Shown here in pieces: positions 5,766 through 6,268 of a stretch of DNA of 6,268 nt. A model generated the notes under the pieces. It was not told the DNA's origin. It made no database searches and saw only the letters and a list, made by a program, of their open reading frames with translations. This stretch comes from Bacillota bacterium (lineage in GTDB: Bacteria; Bacillota; Clostridia; Lachnospirales; Lachnospiraceae): NCBI GenBank assembly GCA_023408815.1, contig JAEYJO010000003.1, forward strand, positions 1 through 6,268. The letters run 5' to 3'. Made by a program: the position numbers and the translations under genes. Numbering within the stretch: the stretch's first letter is position 1; each line of letters begins with the position of its first letter.

Positions 5766-5773
5766 CCTCCTTT
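5766..5773 (-). promoter_or_regulatory. Ribosome binding site that decides the start of the recombinase-like gene
   Basis: AAAGGAGG on the minus strand, 9 nt before the ATG at 5756. Its distance to the TTG at 5762 (3 nt) is too short, which rules that start out. Confidence 0.8.
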
Positions 5774-5788
5774 AAAGTTTGATTGGTT

Positions 5789-5845
5789 TCATTTCACAGG
5801 AATGCGGCGGGGCAGAAGTGTCCCGCCGCATGGTCTCTAAAATGA
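5789..5845 (-). ncRNA. Structured leader, copy 2 (head of the first gene group)
   Basis: On the minus strand an outer stem TCATTT (5840-5845) / AAATGA (5789-5794) encloses an internal loop of 8 nt (TAGAGACC) and 7 nt (TCCTGTG), then a 10-bp inner stem ATGCGGCGGG (5822-5831) / CCCGCCGCAT (5802-5811) with a 10-nt loop. The loop sizes equal those of copy 1 (1829-1893), and the distance from inner stem to start codon is 45 versus 47 nt. Stem bases differ between copies in paired, compensatory fashion. No recognisable -35/-10 pair lies just upstream, so the promoter is not located. Confidence 0.6.
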
Positions 5846-5881
5846 GATATTTTGCTTGTTCTTCATTTTGGTTCTACGCTT

Positions 5882-6165
5882 CTACTTGACACTACTTCCC
5901 GAAGCTAGGGCGGCAACAGCAACGACCTGCCGGTTAGGCGGGCCTCATAGGAATTTCACCTCTCCCAGGATCTCTGCGAGCCGCCCCCATTGCGATGTCT
6001 GTGGCTGGGCGGAAGTAGCGTTAGCACTGTCCATTTCATTGCGATACAACTCACCACTAGCTGTTTTATGACCGGGTGTTCTCGCTCGTCACCTTCGATG
6101 CCATCGGTTCGACGAACGAACAATGCGGTATATATACCGCATTCAGACTGTAGACAAAGTCCCAC
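5882..6165 (-). pseudogene. Possible decayed minus-strand coding region
   Basis: No intact gene is seen between about 5850 and 6268. Within it, one minus-strand frame from about 6165 reads LCLQSECGIYTALFVRR and EGDEREHPVIK, then degrades. A second frame, joined by one extra base at the AAAA run near 6070, reads TASGELYRNEMDSANATS and QWGRLAEILGEVKFL up to a TGA at 5945-5947. The same frame beyond the TGA is again protein-like (RQVVAVAALASGSSVK) to a TAG at 5882-5884. There is no ribosome binding site before the GTG at 6165. I read it as a remnant with one frameshift and one stop, but I cannot name the family and chance openness is possible. Confidence 0.33.
6122..6143. repeat. Perfect 22-nt palindrome AATGCGG…CCGCATT
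   Basis: The sequence is its own reverse complement over 22 nt: AATGCGG, an alternating TATATATA centre, and CCGCATT. The ATGCGG/CCGCAT ends are the same as the base of both leader inner stems (1843-1878 and 5802-5831). An uninterrupted palindrome with an alternating TA centre suits binding by a dimeric protein better than an RNA hairpin. No gene assignment can be made. Confidence 0.75.
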
Positions 6166-6184
6166 GCACTTGCGTGGGATTTTT
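6160..6184 (+). terminator. Rho-independent terminator, plus strand
   Basis: TCCCACGCA and TGCGTGGGA form a perfect GC-rich stem with a minimal loop (in practice CACGC-ACTT-GCGTG), followed on the plus strand by TTTTT. The minus strand has no T-tract after the stem. No plus-strand gene ending here is recognisable in the window, so it may insulate the minus-strand operon region from read-through, or be left from a lost gene. Confidence 0.7.
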
Positions 6185-6188
6185 CTGT

Positions 6189-6236
6189 AAAAAGAGTCAA
6201 AAGTTTAGTGTTCATGCAGACTTTTGGGCTCTTTTT
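6189..6236. terminator. A/T-flanked hairpin, possible bidirectional terminator or attenuator
   Basis: AAAAAGAG-T-CAAAAGT (6189-6204) pairs with ACTTTTG-GG-CTCTTTTT (6220-6236), leaving a 15-nt loop and a small internal loop. A-rich and T-rich ends on either side allow termination in either direction. It sits directly before the promoter at 6237-6245. Confidence 0.45.
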
Positions 6237-6245
6237 TGGTACAAT
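6237..6245 (+). promoter_or_regulatory. Extended -10 promoter pointing right
   Basis: TGG-TACAAT is an extended -10 element (TGn + TACAAT, 5 of 6 matches to TATAAT). No clear TTGACA-like box is found 16-18 nt upstream, as is usual for extended -10 promoters. AAGGCGGTG at 6260-6268 resembles a ribosome binding site, so a plus-strand gene probably starts just past the window. Confidence 0.45.
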
Positions 6246-6259
6246 GGAAGTAGCAAAAT

Positions 6260-6268
6260 AAGGCGGTG
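6260..6268 (+). promoter_or_regulatory. Probable ribosome binding site of a gene starting beyond the right edge
   Basis: AAGGCGGTG lies at the very end of the window, 15 nt after the extended -10 promoter. No start codon is inside the window, so the gene itself cannot be described. Confidence 0.35.

Noticed and set aside
5945..5990. GATCCTGG near 5970 (minus strand) as an IncP-like oriT nick site
   Set aside because: It only partly matches the YATCCTGY consensus, with no adjacent characteristic inverted repeat, and can be explained as part of the possible coding remnant.

Overview
The window looks like a piece of an integrative conjugative or mobilizable element of a low-to-mid GC Firmicute, most likely a gut Clostridia or Erysipelotrichia bacterium. 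The reasons are strong AGGAGG-type ribosome binding sites before almost every gene, tightly packed or overlapping small genes, a serine recombinase, a SHOCT-like small protein, and a run of accessory families (LPD28-like, DUF4314-like, DUF1281/Api92-like) that I associate with clostridial Tn1549-like elements. Family names rest on sequence memory, not on a search.

Layout: every convincing gene is on the minus strand and reads right to left. Transcription seems to enter near 5850. First comes a structured leader (5789-5845), then a short serine-recombinase-like protein without its catalytic serine (5370-5756), a 123-aa protein (4938-5309), an LPD28-like protein (4098-4904), a DUF4314-like protein (3364-4101), a DUF1281/Api92-like protein (2597-3364) and an unrecognised 196-aa protein (1966-2556). 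A second copy of the leader structure (1829-1893) opens a second group: a 126-aa paralogue of the 123-aa protein (1415-1795), a 53-aa SHOCT-like protein (1217-1378) and a catalytic serine recombinase (104-1138) that stops inside its zinc ribbon. Left of it, a sigma-A-type promoter with an inverted repeat at the expected start site serves a minus-strand gene of which only the first codons are in the window. The right end (about 5850-6268) has no intact gene. It holds a possible decayed minus-strand gene, a perfect 22-nt palindrome, a plus-strand terminator, an A/T-flanked hairpin and an extended -10 promoter pointing out of the window to the right.

The two observations most worth following are these. 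(1) Two leaders 4 kb apart share one architecture: an outer stem, an 8/7-nt internal loop, and an inner stem based on ATGCGGC/GCCGCAT, with compensatory base changes, at nearly the same distance from the start codon. This suggests a shared regulatory RNA, or a protein-bound DNA hairpin, controlling both gene groups. (2) Five otherwise unrelated proteins of the first group end in a short Met/Gly/Glu-rich tail (KMGLEL, MGMGGIKL, MGGMTMGGMS, SMEMEL, SMEM), which could be a common C-terminal docking or secretion signal. Neither the function of the cargo proteins nor that of the tail can be read from the sequence alone.
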